In this document: positions 1-12,830 of the stretch, in pieces | Layout of the letters: every line of letters starts with the position of its first letter | Numbering within the stretch: position 1 is the stretch's first letter | From: Sepiola atlantica | Taxonomy: Eukaryota > Mollusca > Cephalopoda > Sepiida > Sepiolidae | Direction: 5' to 3' | Assembly: GCA_963556195.1 (NCBI GenBank) | Contig: OY744521.1 | Coordinates: 129,119,788-129,183,787 of the forward strand | DNA: 64,000 nt | The notes under the pieces: generated by a model | Databases searched by the model: none | What the model was told of the DNA's origin: nothing | Seen by the model: the letters and a program-made list of their open reading frames with translations, nothing else | Made by a program: the position numbers and the translations under genes

Positions 1-140
1 AACAAAATTAAAGAAGAAGGAGCAGGGATGTTGACCATTCCGTCTATGAAGATTATCTATCATCGCTCAGTGTTTAATTGACTAGAATAAGGGGTACTAG
101 TTAGTCTAGGGTATGGATACTGGGTTTAGTTTGTAGCTTC

Positions 141-173
<33 letters not shown>

Positions 174-389
174 TATATATTTTATAAATATTATTTATAA
201 ATACTGTTATAAAACCTCTTTAAGAAATTAAAGTTGAACACTGTTCGGGGATATTAAAAACAGACTGTCACTTAGCTATAAGCAAGGTTCCGATAACGTT
301 CGTTGAACCTTCTAGATTGTCTGCTGTTTGCTGCCCGCTGTATTTAGACAGAAATAGAACTTAAGTTGTCCTGCATCACGTGATACTTC
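1..389. other. AT-rich flank, no gene seen
   Basis: I see no supportable coding or RNA feature here. The only structure is an (AAT)n run at about 143-171 that passes into (TA)n. Confidence 0.6.
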
Positions 390-530
390 CTAATGTCCTT
401 TGGGGATAGAGCTAAAGCGTCTTGGTTGACTCCGTGAATCTGGTTCGCGCCCTGTGATCATCTGAAATTGTCACTTCCTACACTGATGAGAGTGAAAGCT
501 TGAAACTCCAGCGTATGTAGTTAAAGATAA

Positions 531-600
<70 letters not shown>
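390..600 (+). repeat. tRNA-derived SINE with (TA)n tail, copy 1
   Basis: The head is tRNA-like. An A-box-like segment lies at 402-413 (GGGATAGAGCTA) and a B-box-like GGTTCGCGCCC at 442-452, the spacing of an internal RNA polymerase III promoter. The body (CATCTGAAATTGTCAC, then CACTGATGAGAG, then CTTGAAAC) and the (TA)n tail recur in the same order on the minus strand at 36890-37040, so this is a dispersed family and not a lone tRNA pseudogene. tRNA-derived SINEs are well known in cephalopods. Assignment to a named family is not possible by eye. The 5' edge is approximate. Confidence 0.6.
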
Positions 601-604
<4 letters not shown>

Positions 605-896
605 TTTCCCAAATGCCATATTTTAACTATCATGGTGAATACCTACTTAAGCAACAAGAACGATAAGAAACTATTCGGTCCGAAAGAAAACAAAACAATC
701 GGATCATCTAAGACTATTGAATGGTAATGCATGAAAAGGAAATATTTGTATTAAAATAAGTTGTGAAGTAGGGATGGGGAATAAGAGAAAGGTTTAAGAT
801 TCAACACCCCAAGTAAGTCATCATAAAGGGTTGATATGAACGTTCTGTTTATCAAGGCCGGAGATGTAAGAGGTGAATTAGGATACTTTTACTTGG

Positions 897-2689
897 CTAA
901 GGAACCCTAAAATGGTTGTACTTATACCAAATTTGATGTTTACATGGGGACAGCACTTCATCTCTCATGTTAAGTAATGGCCCCTTGTATTTTGTGATTG
1001 CCAAGGCTTCGTGTCTGCACAAATTGCAAAATCTGTCCATAGGCTTATAGGACAAAACCTTCTTAATTATCTGCCAACTAAGGGTACAGAGGTTATTTGA
1101 ATCATTAAGAGACCACATATGTGAGGCCAAGGCTGTACGGTTCCTAAGATTGATATTTCCGAAGGTTTATTTGTGTTTAGAGATTCTATTCTTGATAAGT
1201 CCCGCTGTGGAGCCTTAATAGACAGCCTCATTTGTAAGAGGTCTTGTAGTAGTATGAGTAGTGTTAGGGGCATATATCTAGGAGTTGTCCTCATCTGGAC
1301 CTATGTCGCTATTTGCAGTTTGAAAGTTAGTATTGTCATAAGGTAGAGGAGTGCTATGTGTAACCGTGCATTTATAGATGACGGTCTAATGCCTGCACGA
1401 GCCATTCAAAGGACACATATAAGGATCATTCCACTCCGAGGCTTGATTAGAGGGGATATTCGATTCTTGGGCGTTGCTGATTTTTGTGGCATTTGAGCCT
1501 GTTATTTGCTGGGCCAAGTTAAGGACAGTAGAGTAGGATATTTTAATGGTGCTCTTATTGAAAAGATTAATATATCTATGTGGAGTAAAGAGTTTCATTT
1601 GGTTCATAGAATGGTCTCTACGTGCCTGCCGCAAGGTTGAGTGTTAGATTTAGAAAATTAACCACTTTTCTGTTTACGTAAACATTTATTTTAAAACCGT
1701 AATTCTTGAACAGATCATGAACTCCTTTCTAGCCATATCATATCTTCTATCAGTCGACCTAATTGCAAAGAGGGCATCATCTTTATTTAGTCCACGCTCT
1801 AACTCATTCATGTTCTTAAAGTGTATATGTATCTCATTCAGCAAGAACAAATCAACCAAATCTGTAACCTATGCCGAGTCCGTGGATCCCATCAAAATAT
1901 TAAAATCGTCAAGGGTATCTTTCTTTGTTCAGTACCTGTTGTCAGAATTGATTATCGATTTCCTAGCTAGGACAATTTGATCAATTTCCACCGGGGTGAT
2001 GTAAGACAATGGCCATTAGGATAGCTTCATTCAGTAGTATAGGCGAGATAAGTTGGTACTACAAGTCAATGTTATAGGCTAGGGATTTAATATTATGTTT
2101 GTGTTTCAACTTTATAAACAAGTCTGAGACTTGATTGGAAGAAGCCCAAATAGGGTACTTAATTCTATTTTTGATAGTGGGGATTATTCTATCAAGAATG
2201 TTTTTACTGTATCAGATCTAGAAGGGCAGATTAGTCTAATTGATGGATTATTGTTAAAGTCTTTTTTGTGGTCCTTCAAAGTAGACCTCGGGGTGTCCAG
2301 AGCTACAATTTCGGCATATTTATCTATCTTAGGTCTAGTTAGAAGATTTTTGACTTGAAGGTTAATGCTGTTCATAGAATCTACTTGGATCGTCCCATAG
2401 TTCTTGTGCAGTTCTTTATGTAGGATGGATTTGTATTGTTCATAGGTTAAGCTGTAAAAGTTATTAGTTTATCAACTAGAACGATTAAGTTGATATTCCT
2501 ATTATTAATTAGATTTCTAGAGAAATCATTTATTTGTTTTAGGGACCTAGTCTTATATCTATTACTCTTTTTGAATTTCAAATCTTTGGTAAGCTTGACC
2601 AAATCTCTCAAAGCAGGATTATTTTTAGTGTTGTGGTACGATTTCATGTCAGTAGTGTTTGGCCGATATTCTCTGGGACTCCTCTTCAT
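897..2689 (-). pseudogene. Decayed Penelope-like retroelement (RT plus GIY-YIG), minus strand
   Basis: Read on the minus strand, several frames in the right order give blocks typical of reverse transcriptases that carry a C-terminal GIY-YIG endonuclease. They are an N-terminal RT segment (2447-2689), a TLKDHK...N-PSIRLICPS block (2184-2375), a degenerate MGS-DSA block and an NKDD in place of the catalytic Y-R/A-DD (about 1800-1950), a Cys linker ending CPLNGSC (1386-1634), then an ASHMWSLND...LSWQII block and CNLC...CKH tail (897-1200). Frameshifts and stops separate the blocks, and the lost catalytic tyrosine position means no active RT. RT plus GIY-YIG is the hallmark of Penelope-like elements. 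The subfamily is uncertain. Confidence 0.6.
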
Positions 2690-2701
2690 TGAAGTCTGAG
2701 T

Positions 2702-2740
<39 letters not shown>

Positions 2741-2743
<3 letters not shown>

Positions 2744-3410
2744 TAAAATGAAAAAGGAAAACCAAAAACTGGATGTTTTTTATGTGTACATCAACGTTTC
2801 GTCTTTATTTATAAGACTTCATCAGGATGATGATATAGGGAAAAGATATCATGCAAGCACAGATACATGTAGGGTAGACATGTTGGGAAGAAAAATAAAA
2901 TAAAATGAAAAATAATGGCAGCGTCTTGCTGGACGTCCGTACTTGTTAGAGAATGAAAATGAGTGGGGGAAAAAAGGGGAAGGGTGGAGGGAGCAAGGAC
3001 TACTGTGGCTGGCGATGAGAGAAAGAGGTGGGGGATGAGCAGGGGTAAAATGGATGGCAGAGAGAGATTGGAGGAAGAGGGGGAGGGGGTGTTTGACCAG
3101 ATGGCTGTGGTCGAGATTGAAGGGGAAGAGTGAGTTGGAATGTTTGTGTGTGGGGGGTGTATGCAGGGAAAATGGGGATGGGTAGAGAGGGAGGGGGGGC
3201 TGTGATTTTGGTGGATGGGCGAAAGTTATGGTCTTAGAGAGCGTTTTGAGAAAATGAGGGAATTTAAGAAGAGGTATGGGAGAAAATATTCCAAGTCGAG
3301 AGAATTGATTTTGTATGAACATAAAAATTAAATAATGAAAATACCTTAAACAAAAGATATTTTTTGGTGTTTTCAATTAATCTGGTGTTGAAGCGAACAC
3401 ACCAAACTTA
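2741..3410 (+). repeat. Single-copy form of the repeat found as a palindrome at 32.3 kb
   Basis: It begins right after a (TA)n tract (2702-2741). The first 140 bases (GAAAAAGGAAAACC..., CGTTTCGTCTTTATTTATAA, GACTTCATCAGGATGATGAT) match both arms of the palindrome at 32270-32638. The next block (TGGCAGC...GGACGTCCGTACTTG) matches that palindrome's spacer. Here the sequence then runs on into unique purine-rich DNA with no second arm. An open frame on the minus strand (2849-3376) is Pro/His/Ser-rich low complexity and I do not regard it as a gene. Confidence 0.6.
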
Positions 3411-3707
3411 TTGAAAAATATAAACAAAAAAGGTATTTTACTGTTTCTTTATTTGAAATTCTGATGAATGAGTATAGCTTCGAAAATTATATGGAAACAA
3501 ATATTAATAAAACTAAATCCCATTGTATGGATTTCTAACGGCTTATTATTTTTAATAATTCAAATTACAGACACATGCATACGCATCCCCCACACACAAG
3601 TTTACATCCACTGGGTAAAAATCCAGAGAAACATTACTGTGTTTATATAAGAGTGCTCAATAATAAATAGAGCTGCTTAATATTTATGCAAGTTATTTAT
3701 AAAAATC

Positions 3708-3750
<43 letters not shown>

Positions 3751-4393
3751 CGAAGAGGAACAACTCAGCCCTGGAAATAAGGCTCGTCTGACCGCTGGCA
3801 TTCCGGACGAACATTTATGTTGACTTTTCTTATGATGAATTAGATGTAGAATTCCCATACAATCATTGGATTGGAATGGTAACTTGTGAGCGGTGTCTTG
3901 AATGTTTTAGTTCTTTGTATTTTTTTTTTGGGGGGGGGGGAGATTTTTTCATCATTGTGCCGCCCGACGTGAAAGTGTATTATCGCACATTGTTCCGTTT
4001 TTTCTTTGTTTTTTTTAAAAAATGCATTTGGGACCGATTATTTGCTTGTTGGCTTGGTGGCAGAAATAATGCACGAGCTACTTTTCTAAGACATTTTCTA
4101 GGCCTTTCTTTTTTATCTTTGTTCTTTCTTGTTTTTTAATTTTTACTTTTTTTCCCTCTTCTCTTCTTAAGTGACCTCAACTATTGCAACGCCACATTGT
4201 GTATTGTTGGTAGTTGAAACCCTTATTCCAGACATTTAATTTTCCTGATGATCTGCCAAGCAAGTACCAGCTTGGTAGTGAAACACGTGTAGGAAGAAAC
4301 ATTTAATTTGAATAAATAATATTTGTAAGAAAAAATCTTTAATGGTGATCATTGGTGTCCTGAAAGGAATGCTTTGGTAAGCCTTCATAAAAT

Positions 4394-4488
<95 letters not shown>

Positions 4489-4680
4489 TGTCTGCACTCT
4501 AGTTTTGATGCAATGTTTGAACTTCAAACTTGGTGTCTATACCCTGTGCTGATGAAGACTCTTGATATCAATAAAAATCCATATCGTCTCAGTAATGATC
4601 TTACACGAAACTGTTGTTTATGTTGAATTCTTGGAACGTATGCAAATGAATATGCCATAAATTTATTTTCCTCGTATTTA

Positions 4681-4717
<37 letters not shown>

Positions 4718-5913
4718 CGTGTATATAATCTTTTTCAATTAAAATTACTTTTAAATATTTTATAATTATAATTCATACACTATTTTATAATGTAGGGAAT
4801 TTTCACTCAATCTTTTACTACAATCAGCTCTATTTTCGGCGAGGAAAAGAGCTATAATAATTATATTCGCAGTTTAAGAAACAATTATTTTTAATCAAAA
4901 ACAAAGTCCAACACATTATTTTCAATTATGCCGACTACAAATGTTTCAGAAATATTTATGTTCCGGTTATGTTTGAAGATGGGATGGCAATGCAAAATAA
5001 GAACAAGCCAGATGGTCGATCGGTTTCAACACTGGGTAAATCTCATCGACAGGAAGATGATGAAAGGTATTGGAGTTAATCTAGTAGAGTTCCATCCATT
5101 TTTTAAATAAATTTGGATAGAATTCTCGGATTGAATGGTATAAAGATCAAATAAATCCGTTTTGGATTGTTGCATCGACCCCTTCAGCCCTGGAATGTTA
5201 TCTATATCTTTATGGGATCAACATGCATTTTCAATATTTTTCAATCTGAGATGAGTCTTATGGGATCGACATGCATCCGAAATTAGATTTTCGTTTCAAA
5301 AACCGGCTCCCAGCACCAATTTTACAAAAACAACAATACCAAAATGACTGTTACATGGTATGCGTCCTACTATGTCCGCCACACCATGTGATTAAAAATC
5401 CCATTTTTTGCGCCGAAACTCAAGGTGCTGCCTGAAACCGATTGAAACCTTTAAATTAGGTGAGCTTTTCGTCGAGAACCAGAGAGTTTAGAGGCGTTGG
5501 CTTGACTCTCCCCACCTTCCGACCTTGTGTCACATCTTCCTGCGGTGGGAAGGAAGTAAATACCAATAGTTGGACAAAATCAGCACATGCTTAACAGGAG
5601 GACAACGTTTCCACACTCCCTCGTATTGTCAGGGCTCGGGCGACTACTATTCAACGTATCCATAACCTGCTTACACACCATGCTGACACAAAGCGGCACA
5701 CACGCAAATGCCTACACGCCCTATCAATTATCAACTCATGCACGTACGCACACACACAGTCGTACACTTACGCACCCTGACAAAAGGCGACACACATTTA
5801 TACACTTACGCGTTCTAACGCAAAGCATCACCCACATATCTACACCGTCGTACGCATACACGCACTTATAAACTTCACACTGAACATTTCAAATAAACAA
5901 TTAATGTCTTGTA

Positions 5914-5975
<62 letters not shown>

Positions 5976-5990
5976 TGTGTTTGTTAATAA
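3411..5990. other. Non-coding, simple repeats
   Basis: No gene is supported. The stretch holds (TA)n at 3713-3749, 4412-4487, 4681-4696 and 5918-5972, (CA)n at about 4394-4412, (TG)n at about 4697-4718, and a loose CACACA/ACGCAC-rich segment at 5695-5870 that keeps a Thr/His-rich frame open by composition alone. Confidence 0.6.
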
Positions 5991-6765
5991 ATTTTTATTC
6001 TTTATTCCTCCACTCATCTTTTATTCATACATGCTTTTTTCTTGTTTTTAAACATTCAACACCAATTTAGTGGTTGCTACATGAAAATGGTGACTCAGCA
6101 CTTTGAATCCTGCAAACTTTCTGATAAATACCTGTAAATACAAAAAATACAAGAAAATGAAAATGCAAACAACAAAAAAGAATCTACGAACTTCGATTCG
6201 TTCTCATTTCAACGACAACAGCAATCAAATTAAAAACCCCGAAGACTCTCATTTTAAAATTTCAAATCAAAATATTATCGCTTATTTCTAATTCAATATT
6301 TGTAACATATTGGATACATAATTTTAGACGTTAATATACTTCAAGGGCAGCAATAATAAAAAACTATTGAACACCGACCCCGCTAACAACAAAATGAGAA
6401 CATTTTTTTCTTCAACGCACACGAATTAAATCTTTGCAACCAGCTAAAAAAGGCTATTTGTTTCTCGAAGCTATAAACTCTGATATATTTCGTCAGCTAA
6501 TAAAAAAGATACACAGCTACATGGACGAAGCCTAACACTGGAATCAACAGTAAAAAAAATAGACATATACGTCAAAGCTTCACAATATAATACAAATTAA
6601 ATATCCACCAGCTAATCATGGACCTCAACTAAAACAAACGTACAGACCCACTTGTACATGTTCCTTTATCTCCAGACCAACTCACAAATCTCGTCGCAAC
6701 ATTCATGCACCGGAATCAGAAAATTTCATCAGCAAAACGAAGACACATACGTATATCACCTTCAG

Positions 6766-7250
6766 TGCAAACTCAATTGCACCTACACTTTGCAGCCTCA
6801 ATTGCATCCAAACTTTGTGCCGACTCAAGTGCACTTTATCTTCAACTGCAAACTCAAATGCACCTACACTTTGCATCCTCAATTGCATCTAAACTTTGTG
6901 CCGACTCACGTGCACTTTATCTTCAACTGCAAACTCAAATGCACCCACACTTTGCAGCCTCAACTGCATCCAAACTTTGTGCCGACTCACGTGCACTTTA
7001 TCTTCAACTGCAAACTCAAATGCACCTACACTTTGCAGCCTCAACTGCATCTAAACTTTGTGCCGACTCAAGTGCACTTTATCTTCAACTGCAAACTCAA
7101 ATGCACCTACACTTTGCAGCCTCAATTGCATCTAAACTTTGTGCCGACTCACGTGCACTTTATCTTCAACTGCAAACTCAAATGCACCCACACTTTGCAG
7201 CCTCAACTGCATCCAAACTTTGTGCCGACTCACGTGCACTTTATCTTGAA
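6766..7250 (+). repeat. 81-bp minisatellite, about six copies
   Basis: Unit starts at 6766, 6847 and 6928 are exactly 81 bp apart. Each unit runs TGCAAACTCAAATGCACC..., CTTTGCAGCCTCAACTGCAT, AACTTTGTGCCGACTCA, GTGCACTTTATCTTCAAC. Copies differ at a few positions (Caa/Cac before GTGCAC, Cctac/Cccac). Because 81 is a multiple of 3, two plus-strand frames stay open through the array, and part of the minus strand does too. The open frames alone are therefore not evidence of coding. It is followed by (AAT)n and a long (TA)n (7265-7345). Confidence 0.8.
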
Positions 7251-7272
7251 CACTTTAATATTTAATAATAAT

Positions 7273-7346
<74 letters not shown>

Positions 7347-7580
7347 TAGCTAACCTGACCCATCGTTGTCCGGTGGTATAGTGGTATATGGCTTTTGTTG
7401 ACTGTGAAAGTTGAGTAACTCGAAAAACTCCTGCTCCTAACCGTGAACTCCATATAAGTATTTATAAGAAGATTTGTAATAACTAAGTAACCGCTTTCGT
7501 TGATAGTTCGTAATTAATGTTTATGAGTATGAAATTACAGTGTTAATTAATTAATACTTATTTATTTTTGTATATGTATA

Positions 7581-8408
7581 TTCCATGATAAATGCCAGTA
7601 TACTGAAATCATATGCCCTTAATAGGGTTAAGATGAAAATTCATATACACTAAATGTACAAAAGCAAGGAAATTCCCAAATTTTTACACCTTTATTGTCA
7701 TTAAGGGTATGCGAGCACAACAGGGCTATGTATTTTACTTGTAGGAATTTTTCTCAGCGCACTTCACACAATTCATCCACTCATACATAGATATTTATAC
7801 TGTAGTGATGTGATAATGAAATGGTTTGGTTGATATGTAGTCATACCCTTAATGACAATAAAAGTGTAAAAATTTGGGAATTTCCTTGCTTTTGTACATT
7901 TAGTGAATTTAAATTTTCATCTTAACCCTATTAAGGGCATATGATTTCAGTATACTGGCATTCATCATGGAATGTCACTACTTTTGTAAAGGCTATGTAA
8001 AGACAATGGTAATTTTTAAGTTTTTTTTTAATTTTCTGGAAAACTAAGGTATATGGTAAACTGAAATTAAAATGCCATCAACTAGACCCTAGAACCTCTA
8101 TCTCTGCCAAAATCAGCTGAATCCATCAAATAGTTGATGAGATACAGGGTGGCACACACGTACGTACGTACGTACGTACACACGGATAACACAAAATCAC
8201 TCCTGACCTTTCTGGATCGCTGGGTTGCCTTGACTAATGATGCTGAAATTCTACACACTTACAGAACCTATCAAATGAAAATTTTGTGCAAAGTTTTAAC
8301 TAATTTGGTTTATTGGTTTTTGAGTTATGACTATCAAAGAAATGAGATTTCTAGCATAGGTCGTTTTTGAAGTCTGTTAAGGAATAGAGCGCTATCGCGC
8401 CTCCCTTG
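7581..8408 (+). repeat. Composite dispersed repeat, copy A, with internal inverted arms
   Basis: Copy A shares most of its length, in reverse orientation, with copy B at 35812-36575. Shared blocks include CAGTATACTGAAATCATATG, CCCTTAATAGGGTTAAGATG, GGGTGGCACACACGTACGTA, AATTTGGTTTATTGGTTTTT and a terminal GCGCTATCGCGCCTCCCTT. Copy A also has an extra inverted duplication: 7581-7712 is repeated as its reverse complement at 7843-7985. No coding capacity is seen, so it is a non-autonomous element of unknown class. Its (ACGT)n core (8157-8180) is self-complementary. Confidence 0.65.
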
Positions 8409-8960
8409 ATTAATTTTGTTAATGAGATATGATCAACAATCTTCTTACGTTATGGTAGACCTCGACGTTCATGAAAACAATGTATAAATAATGTTTAAGT
8501 TTGGTACACAGTAACTTAGGAGATTAGAAAGTGGACCTTGGATTTCTTTTCGGCAGCCTCGTAACTTTCGCTTTCCTTATTTTGTCCCCTTGTCCTCACA
8601 TTTTATGAGTGATGTTTCTGACAAAGGGAGAAGAATTGCTGTTTTCTGAGTAGGAATCTATCCATCTAGGGGTTAGATAAAAACTCCATAGTTGTTGACC
8701 TTGAAACGGTAATTCTTTTTTTAGCTTTTTACATCAACTGGCTTCATGCCTTGTCTGGGGTTATTTCCATTAAAACAAAACAAAAAAAAAACTAAAAAAA
8801 ACTGTACAATGTAAACATTAGCGATCGTTTATGATTTGAAAATCCTAACAACAAACTGTTTACTTTGCCTCGTCTATCTAATCCCACCTCTAAACTATTC
8901 GTATAAACAATAGAAGTTATTTGGGGGATTAAAGACACTTACAGTTTAAGAAAACTAGTC

Positions 8961-8962
<2 letters not shown>

Positions 8963-9026
<64 letters not shown>
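8963..9026. repeat. (TATC)n microsatellite
   Basis: About 16 tandem tetranucleotides. The same motif recurs at 10724-10803 and 10993-11038. Confidence 0.9.
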
Positions 9027-9129
9027 ACTGAAAAATGAAAAATAGAAACTGATTTTTATGTATCATCTACAACCGTCTTAAAAAAAACAGCTCTGAAAGT
9101 TGCTATAGATTTTTTACATTTAAAATCTG

Positions 9130-9745
9130 TTTTCGTACTAAAGAATTTCTGGCATTTATAACGACAGCTAACACAACGAAAAACAAACAAACAAAACAAA
9201 TAGGCAACAAATAAATGTTACGAAAGGCAAGATAAGTTACTCTTCTACTAACCTGGATAAGTTTATTTGTGTTTTAACTTATTTTAAAGCGTTTTTTCTT
9301 CAAGACAAACCTAGTGCCCACCTGTTCAGCTAGAACGAAACGAAAATTGCTAAAAGTACAGAGTTTCGATAATCGTTCAAAAAACGAACATTAAACAAAA
9401 TACTGGTAGAACATTACATTTTCCCACGATTGATAACATTTATTGGATGTGTTTTAAACACTATTTTGTTTATTTTTCGATTTTTCACCAATTATCAAGA
9501 GTCACCGTGCAGGGCTCATGAACAGCCATTTTGTTTTGCGTTCTTACTGAACAGGTTGACACCAGGGTTGTTTGGAAGAAAAAACGCTTTAAAATAAGTT
9601 AAAACACAAATAAACTTATCCAGGTTAGTAGAAGAGTAACTTATCTTGCTTTTCGTAACATTTATTTGTTGCCTATATGTTTTTTAAAACTCCTTTGGTT
9701 CTGTTAGCCGTCGAAAAAAATGCCCAGAATTTCTAATAGAAAAGT
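9130..9745. repeat. Fold-back element with long inverted arms
   Basis: Bases 9130-9302 are closely repeated as the reverse complement at 9575-9745. The innermost match runs from TAGGCAACAAATAAATGTTA to GCGTTTTTTCTTC and is almost perfect over about 100 bp, with a loop of about 272 bp. No transposase frame is visible in the loop. A diverged relative lies at 24150-24673. It is probably a MITE-like or Foldback-type non-autonomous DNA element. Confidence 0.65.
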
Positions 9746-10722
9746 ACACGAGCGGAAATTGAAGGCTTGTGACATGTCGAAAAGTTTGCATGCTTGTTTT
9801 TTTGTTGTTTTTTCTATGTAATGTAAGACTTCTTAATACAAAAACGAACGTAGTAATCAGCGCTCTGTCGCGCCATCTATCTGTAGGAGCGCCGACCTTA
9901 GGTTAGTAAGATATTGTGTCTTAGAGAAAATGCTAAGATCTATTTAGGTTGTGTAAAGAAATGTTTAAAAGAGTAAAAAGATATAAAATAGGGAAAACCA
10001 TGTATGAAAGTTGAATGAAAGATAAAGCATGCATATGGTTGAAGGAAGAATAAAACGTAGTTTAAAAGTAACACAAAATGTTTATATATTTACAAATTAC
10101 AGGGCATTAAGTGTTCATTTCAAGTGTCCAGTTAGAGAAACAATAAATGTTCATTGCTTGTGATTTATGAGTATGTATGTATGTATGTATGTGCGTAGTG
10201 TAGTCATGCGTCGAAGTGTGTGAATGTGTGTGTCGCCTTTTGTTCGTGTTTGTACGAATGTGAATGTGTGAGAGTTGATAATTCATTTAGGTACTTGTAT
10301 GTGTGTGTCAGCAGTGTGCGGTTTTATGCGTTGACGAATGATAGGAATGTAAGCCTTTGTGAATGTGTGTGTGTGTTCATTAGTCAGCCGACGCGCTGGC
10401 ACCCCTCACCCAAAGGCGAGGGTAGCTGAACTTGTATTCTCTGAAAAAGAGGGAAGAGAGAAAAGAAAAGAGGAAAAAGAGAAAAAAGAGAAAAAAGAGA
10501 GAGATTTTGTTGCGCGGTCTGCTTTTATATCTTTTAATTAGTGGTTTGGCGGACGTAGTTCAGAGCACCTCACGTTATCAACATTTTTAGCTTTTTTGCG
10601 CCTTTTGTTAGACTGTCTCTGCCAGCTGATTTTTATGGCCCCAGTTTTAGCTTTTGTTGTTGAAGTGAATTCAGGGTTCGTTTCTGTTTACGCCGATGAT
10701 AAAATATTAAGATGTCAATCAC

Positions 10723-10803
<81 letters not shown>

Positions 10804-10992
10804 ATTCAATGTAGAAACTTATGCATACTAAGATCGTAAACGACTGGCGCTTCTAAAAATGGTTTTCGGAACTTAAAGCCGCTTGCAACATGTCAAATTA
10901 GTTTACACCCGTTTTGTTTTGTTTTGGTAGGCTGATAATCTGTTAATTAAAAAAAATAAAAACGAATGTCGTCTCCGTCTTTCGTTCTTTCC

Positions 10993-11038
<46 letters not shown>

Positions 11039-12255
11039 GTTTGTTTCATTAGTTTTTGTCATATTTATAACAAAGTGTTATGAAACCCCCAAAGAAGTCA
11101 AACTGCATTTTTGTTATCATTGGTATCCATAATGTAAACATGTCTAAAGCAGCGTATTTGATTTTATGGTGATTGCAGATGCTCATAGTTTAGGAAAACT
11201 TTAGTAAAAGTCTTTCCATGCATCTCTCTCTATCTATATAGAGCCATGTAGAATTTTCTGTTTAAGTTCGTAAGCGGCTAGCAGTTTTTAAGGTATAACC
11301 ATGTAAAGAAAACGTCAGCCATTTTATAGAACCAGATCCATTAAAATAAATAAAAATTCAGCAAAAGTTTGCTTAAATTTCAGTGTTTTTCGTGGCTCCA
11401 TTGAAAACACGTTACTTTGTGAGAATTTGCTGACACATTTCAAACATTAATTGCCATAATACTACATTTACTTTTTGTTTAAATAATGTTCATGCATTTA
11501 TTTAGTAATTTTTGTTTTTAAATATTTTTTAATAGATACTGTCGAGATTCTAGGGGGATCCCGGTTACATATTCATAATACAAGCAATGTCACACGCAAG
11601 GCAAAATAATAATTCAGAGGCAATAGGCTGAAACGCACATGGGGAAATATGTTCAGTAAAGAAATCGTGTACGTGAAAATAAAATTTTCTGGAGAAGAAA
11701 TTGTCTCTGTAGGAATATGAATGTGTGTGTGAAGAAAATCTCTTACAGAGAAAAACGTGTTTATACATTTGAACACGTGTGATTTTGTGGGTCAGACAAG
11801 GAGATGAGCAGCGTCTCCGATGACTACCGTCTGCCGTGGCCTGAACTGAAAATGGGCCTGTCTGAAGTTGTGCACCGGTTTATATAATCAAGAAGGGCAG
11901 ATAACTCTGTGGTCGTCTTCCAGTGCCACCCGACGGTGAAAAGCGACGGCTACTGGCAAACCGGTGTAATTATGTTTGAGAGGAGGAGATAACTGCTACA
12001 ATACAAATCATGGTTTCTATCAAATTAAGTGAAATAGTTAACTCGAGACATGACTACTCGATAAAACACTAAATAATTAAAAATGTCGATATCAGGATTT
12101 GAAATACCCATTTGGGCATAATAATGTTTTTTTCTTTCTCTTTTTTTTAACTTCACTCCAAACAGGGCATATTGTCACTAAGACGTAAGGGGTTACTGTG
12201 ATTAGCGGCCAGATTTATAATGGGCATCTTAAGTGGGGAACTGTGCAGCAAGATG
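9746..12255. other. Non-coding, tetranucleotide repeats
   Basis: No gene is supported. The stretch holds (TGTA)n near 10170-10190, a GT-rich segment at 10200-10380, an AG-rich segment at 10440-10503, and (TATC)n at 10724-10803 and 10993-11038. Short frames in both orientations follow composition only. Confidence 0.55.
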
Positions 12256-12259
12256 TTTG

Positions 12260-12830
12260 TTTACATTACATTTAAATTTCTGCATGTTGGTACAGTCGGG
12301 GAAACAGGTAGCAGTGGGAATTCCAAAGGCACGCGGTCCGAGGAAAGAAGCTACTTGAATACAATTTTTTCCTCATCTTGGTGTCTCTACAGTGAAGGGG
12401 TGCGATTTTCCTGTTAGTCGGAGGTACAAATGCAGTAAGTTCGTCGGAAGTACTTGTAAAACAAGGACAGGGATGCAACATTGCGGCAATGGGAAATGGG
12501 TCTGGAGCTTGGTAGATAGTGTGGGACCTATTAGGTTAGAGACTCCCTTTTGTGCCCTGTCCAAGGGGGCGAGACTAGTGGTTGGTGCACTAGCGCAGAT
12601 CTGACAACAATATTCTATGTATGGGTGAATGGTGGCTTTATAGTGATATAGGATACTGTCAGGTATGAGAAGTTTTCTAGTCCGGTAGAGGGAACCCACA
12701 TTTTTTGCAGGAAACTTGGCAGTATCTTCTATGTATTTATCCTAATTCATATTGCTTGTGAATGTTAGATCAAAGAGTTTGAATGTTGAATCCTCGGGAA
12801 AGAAGGGTGCTATCCGCCATGGCAATGTGC
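12260..12830 (-). pseudogene. 3' end of a decayed non-LTR (LINE) reverse transcriptase
   Basis: The minus strand encodes, in two frames, the tail typical of many invertebrate non-LTR reverse transcriptases. First comes GSLYRTRKLL...ILYHYKATIHPYIEYCCQI, then SLAPLDRAQKGVSNLIGPTL (12373-12699). In a shifted frame follow KKLYSSSFFPRTACLWNS and LFPRLY (12272-12330). This region lies downstream of the RT catalytic core. At least two frameshifts, a stop near 12750 and loss of everything upstream make this a 5'-truncated dead copy, as is usual for LINEs. Confidence 0.7.

Noticed and set aside
2849..3376. 175-codon minus-strand frame rich in Pro, His and Ser
   Set aside because: It reflects a purine-rich plus strand within a repeat element. 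There are no domain features and the matching repeat at 32.3 kb does not keep it.
5587..5871. 94-codon frame rich in Thr and His
   Set aside because: It is produced by CACACA/ACGCAC-type low complexity.
7364..7450. tRNA-like GGTGGTATAGTGGTA segment
   Set aside because: It resembles an A-box, but no B-box or cloverleaf follows.
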